Positions 5,465 through 7,368 of a DNA stretch of 7,368 bases are shown in pieces. How positions within the stretch are numbered: position 1 is the first letter of the stretch; every line of letters begins with the position of its first letter. The stretch is from assembly GCA_017960705.1 (NCBI GenBank), contig JAGCYR010000144.1:1-7368 (forward strand). The letters run 5' to 3'. The notes beneath the pieces are model-generated. The model was not told the origin of the DNA, made no database searches, and was given only the letters and a program-made list of their open reading frames with translations. The position numbers and the translations under genes are program-made. Source of the DNA: Clostridia bacterium. GTDB taxonomy: Bacteria; Bacillota; Clostridia; Oscillospirales; CAG-272.

Positions 5465-5550
5465 AGAGAAGTATCGCATCCGTAAGATGCGCGCAAATTT
5501 CACCCTGTGCGCATACCGAAACAACCGGGAAAGGAACGGGTATACATTCT
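5461..5550 (+). other. Structured 5' leader of the signal peptidase gene
   Basis: About 90 nt with two hairpins that cannot coexist: CGCATC/GATGCG (5475-5480, 5486-5491) and ATGCGCGCA/TGTGCGCAT (5487-5495, 5506-5514), which share 5487-5491. No known riboswitch class is recognised. The best Shine-Dalgarno-like sequence, AAAGGA near 5530-5535, is about 16 bases from the ATG, longer than usual, so initiation may be weak or structure-dependent. Confidence 0.4.
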
Positions 5551-6402
5551 ATGGAGAACACCAAAAAACCCTCGGTCAAAAAGATCCTTTCGATCGTCGG
5601 AAATACGATCCTTTGGCTCTTTGTGGCGTTTGCGATCGTCATTACGGTCATCGTGTTCGCTTCCAACAACAAGAGCGGCGACAACTCGCTGCCGACCATC
5701 GGCGGAGTTGCGTTCGTTTCGATCAAGTCCAACTCGATGGACAAGAGTCCGAACGCCGCCGACTACGCCGAAGGTGGTAGACTCGAGGGGAAGACCGGCT
5801 TCAAAAAGGGAGCTTTGATTTTTGTCAATGCGCTGACGAGCCTTGAAAAGTTCGAACTACAGGTTGGCGACGTCATTACCTTTGCTCGCGATCTGAACAA
5901 TGACGGCGTGAGCGAACTCAACACGCACAGAATCATCGAAGTACACGAAAAAGACGGTTTTGTCTATTACGTGACGCAGGGTGACCACAACGAATTCCCC
6001 GACGGCATTTACAGCGAAACCGACCCGACCCACAATGAAAAGGACGGCGGATACGTTGTTTTGGCAAACGACGTCCTCGGCAAATGGAACGGTCATAAGA
6101 TCGGCGGGCTCGGAAACTTCCTCGCTTTCCTCCAGACCCGCGTCGGTTTCTTCGTCGTCATCATCCTGCCTCTGATCGCATTCTTCCTCTACGAGGTGAT
6201 CCGCTTCATTATAGTCGTGATGGCACTGAAAGGGAAGAAGAGCGAAGACGAGATCCGTCAGCGCGTGATGGAGGAGATCCTGCGTGCGCAGCAGGCGGAG
6301 AACGCCGCTGCAGCCGCGCCTGCAGCCGAAGCACCGGCGCCTGCGGAGCAAGCTCCGGCGGAGGAACCGACCGAACAACCCGAGGATGAACCGAAAGAAT
6401 AA
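5551..6402 (+). CDS. sipW: SipW-like (ER-type) signal peptidase I
   Basis: A 283-residue membrane serine protease that removes signal peptides outside the membrane. It has an N-terminal membrane segment (about 18-37), then SIKSNSMD (57-64), where S62 before M63 is the expected nucleophile, and NTHRI (124-128), where H126 replaces the bacterial-type catalytic lysine, the hallmark of the ER/SipW subfamily. TQGDHNEFPD (142-151) supplies the conserved acidic residues and VLGKWNG the next conserved box. A second hydrophobic stretch (about 198-225, FFVVIILPLIAFFLYEV) is followed by a charged region and an Ala/Pro/Glu-rich cytoplasmic tail (about 243-283). SipW in Bacillus processes TasA; this gene lies 2.1 kb downstream of a TasA-like gene, so the latter is its probable substrate. 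It is transcribed from its own promoter and is not directly under the riboswitch. ATG at 5551 is the only suitable in-frame start. Confidence 0.92.
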   Translation: MENTKKPSVKKILSIVGNTILWLFVAFAIVITVIVFASNNKSGDNSLPTIGGVAFVSIKSNSMDKSPNAADYAEGGRLEGKTGFKKGALIFVNALTSLEKFELQVGDVITFARDLNNDGVSELNTHRIIEVHEKDGFVYYVTQGDHNEFPDGIYSETDPTHNEKDGGYVVLANDVLGKWNGHKIGGLGNFLAFLQTRVGFFVVIILPLIAFFLYEVIRFIIVVMALKGKKSEDEIRQRVMEEILRAQQAENAAAAAPAAEAPAPAEQAPAEEPTEQPEDEPKE

Positions 6403-6413
6403 TCAGCCGTTCA

Positions 6414-6519
6414 TCATCATCCCGCGGGCGAACGCCCGCGGGGGATGACGCGCGGTAAAACCGTTCTCTTATGCCTGTTTTTCCTTAAAAGAAGGAAAGA
6501 CAGTCAGATTTTTTCTTTT
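6414..6519 (+). terminator. Two successive hairpins after the signal peptidase gene
   Basis: The first is a very stable hairpin: CCCGCGGGCG (6421-6430) pairs with CGCCCGCGGG (6433-6442), extended by TCATC/GATGA (6414-6418, 6444-6448), but no T run follows. The second is a 12-pair stem (6475-6486 with 6492-6503, one G-T pair, loop AAAAG) followed after five bases by T6-C-T4 (6509-6519), which is closer to a standard terminator. Together they probably end the peptidase transcript. Confidence 0.7.
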
Positions 6520-6565
6520 GCGCGCGGGCGCGCGCTATGCACACGCATATAACTTTGTAAATATA

Positions 6566-6581
6566 TCCGACGCTCGTCGGA
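6566..6581. promoter_or_regulatory. Palindrome upstream of the AAA+ gene
   Basis: TCCGACG and CGTCGGA are separated by two bases, a near-perfect 16-base palindrome ending 20 bases before the ATG at 6602 and just ahead of its ribosome site. It could be an operator or a leader hairpin. No convincing -35/-10 pair was found between the preceding terminator and this gene, so the promoter is unknown. Confidence 0.35.
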
Positions 6582-6601
6582 CGACTTAAAAGGGGAGTAT
6601 C

Positions 6602-7368
6602 ATGGGCGCGTTTCTGGATTGGTTCTTTGAGTTTATGACGACCATGCTCAAGGACGGAGTTCTGAGGATCTTTACGGGCATCTTCTGGGGCATCGTGCAG
6701 ATCTTCAATATTCCCGACTATATTTCGATATTCAATTCCCACAGCAGCGGGTTCTCCGCCATCGAGTGGGTCTTGTCGATCTTTGCGATGATCGTTATCT
6801 TCCTGATCTGGGCGCTGCTGATCACGCTCGCGGTCTTCGGGCTGCGCAAGTATTTCCGTTTCCGCCGTTCGATCGTCGGGAACGAAGATCTGCTTGAAGA
6901 ACTTGCCGATATGCACCGCGACGTCCTCCGTCTCACAAAGGAGAAAGAGCGGATCATGGCGCTGAAGATCGGGCAGACCTCGATCTCGGTCGACGACCTG
7001 AACGCGATCCTGAACCCCGACGACGAGGGCAGCGCCTCGATCGAGGAAGCGCAGGCGGCGGGGATGGCTCATCAGGCGGGCGGCTCCGGCGGGGAAGGGA
7101 CCGGCGACGGTTCCGGCGAGAGCGCGGGCGCCGTTTCCACCAAGCGTTTCTTCCGTCTTTCCGCCGTCGACGAGAAATACCGCTTCTACGTCGAACCCGA
7201 ATACAACCGTTCGATGTCGCTCTCCGAGATCTGCGACGACTTCCGCAATTTCGCGTGCAGCAAGATGCACCTCTACTACGAGATCCGCACCATCCGGCTG
7301 ATGTTCGCGGGACTTGCCTCGACCAAGATGATCCTTCTGCAGGGTATTTCCGGTACCGGTAAGACCTC
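6602..7368 (+). CDS. Membrane-anchored AAA+ ATPase, 3'-truncated by the window end
   Basis: An open frame from ATG 6602 continues without stop past the window end; 255 codons are visible. The start follows AAAAGGGGAG. Layout: an aromatic, hydrophobic N-terminus (about 1-45); a clear membrane segment (about 56-80, IEWVLSIFAMIVIFLIWALL); a basic and charged, probably helical region (about 82-125); a Gly/Ser-rich linker (about 153-180); and the start of an ATPase domain with MILLQGISGTGKTS, in which GxxGxGKT (248-255) is the Walker A motif. The 'LxGxxxTKxxxLQGISGTGKTS' type of segment resembles McrB/MoxR-like AAA ATPases, but the Walker B and sensor motifs lie outside the window. A membrane anchor separated from the ATPase by a flexible linker is unusual for McrB-like proteins. 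The role is unknown; no link to the secretion locus other than proximity is visible. Confidence 0.8.
   Translation, partial: MGAFLDWFFEFMTTMLKDGVLRIFTGIFWGIVQIFNIPDYISIFNSHSSGFSAIEWVLSIFAMIVIFLIWALLITLAVFGLRKYFRFRRSIVGNEDLLEELADMHRDVLRLTKEKERIMALKIGQTSISVDDLNAILNPDDEGSASIEEAQAAGMAHQAGGSGGEGTGDGSGESAGAVSTKRFFRLSAVDEKYRFYVEPEYNRSMSLSEICDDFRNFACSKMHLYYEIRTIRLMFAGLASTKMILLQGISGTGKT

Noticed and set aside
5115..5485. Overlapping short plus-strand open frames in the repeat block and promoter region
   Set aside because: They translate palindromic repeats and the promoter of the signal peptidase gene, with arginine- and proline-rich low-complexity products and no ribosome sites.
5857..6378. Minus-strand open frame opposite the signal peptidase gene
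   Set aside because: It is antisense to clear catalytic boxes of the peptidase, and no promoter or ribosome site was seen for it.
6485..7270. Minus-strand 261-codon open frame opposite the AAA+ gene
   Set aside because: It is antisense to the plus-strand frame with a ribosome site, a membrane segment and a Walker A motif, and it runs through the terminator hairpin.

Overview
The window looks like chromosomal DNA of a Gram-positive member of the class Clostridia, probably an uncultured gut-type lineage. The reasons are near-consensus sigma-A promoters (TTGACA-N16/17-TATAAT), purine-rich Shine-Dalgarno sites, a Firmicutes-style tmRNA, an ER-type (SipW-like) signal peptidase and TasA/camelysin-like exported proteins. 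The genus cannot be told from the sequence alone.

Layout. Bases 1-34 hold nothing I can assign. A tmRNA gene (ssrA) lies on the minus strand at 73-441, with its own promoter (464-492) and a terminator hairpin (35-73). A 343-base spacer follows, ending in helically phased A/T tracts. A strong plus-strand promoter (785-813) then drives a leader with two tandem cyclic di-GMP-I (GEMM-I) riboswitch aptamers (821-903 and 905-988) and one intrinsic terminator (977-1010). The leader controls three co-directional genes: a degenerate EAL-domain protein (1043-1810), a single-pass membrane protein with an extracellular TasA/camelysin-like domain (1823-2593), and a secreted TasA/camelysin-like protein with codon use typical of high expression (2663-3427). 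A strong terminator closes the unit at 3487-3517.

Next comes a separately promoted regulator-like gene with AlbA_2 (Schlafen-like), HATPase_c_4-like and winged-helix regions (3756-5060), then a block of palindromic intergenic repeats (5095-5349). A third consensus promoter, with an inverted repeat across its -10, drives a SipW-like signal peptidase (5551-6402). The window ends inside a membrane-anchored AAA+ ATPase gene (6602 onward), cut just after its Walker A motif.

How it may work together. The 3' strand of the second aptamer is also the 5' arm of the terminator, so c-di-GMP binding should block termination and turn the operon ON. Its products are a probable non-catalytic EAL-fold protein and two surface proteins whose relatives form matrix fibres. 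The nearby SipW-like peptidase is the expected processing enzyme for the secreted one. The best reading is a c-di-GMP-switched surface-fibre or biofilm-matrix locus. The riboswitch class, promoters and gene families are well supported by the sequence; fibre assembly and ligand sensing by the EAL protein are inference.
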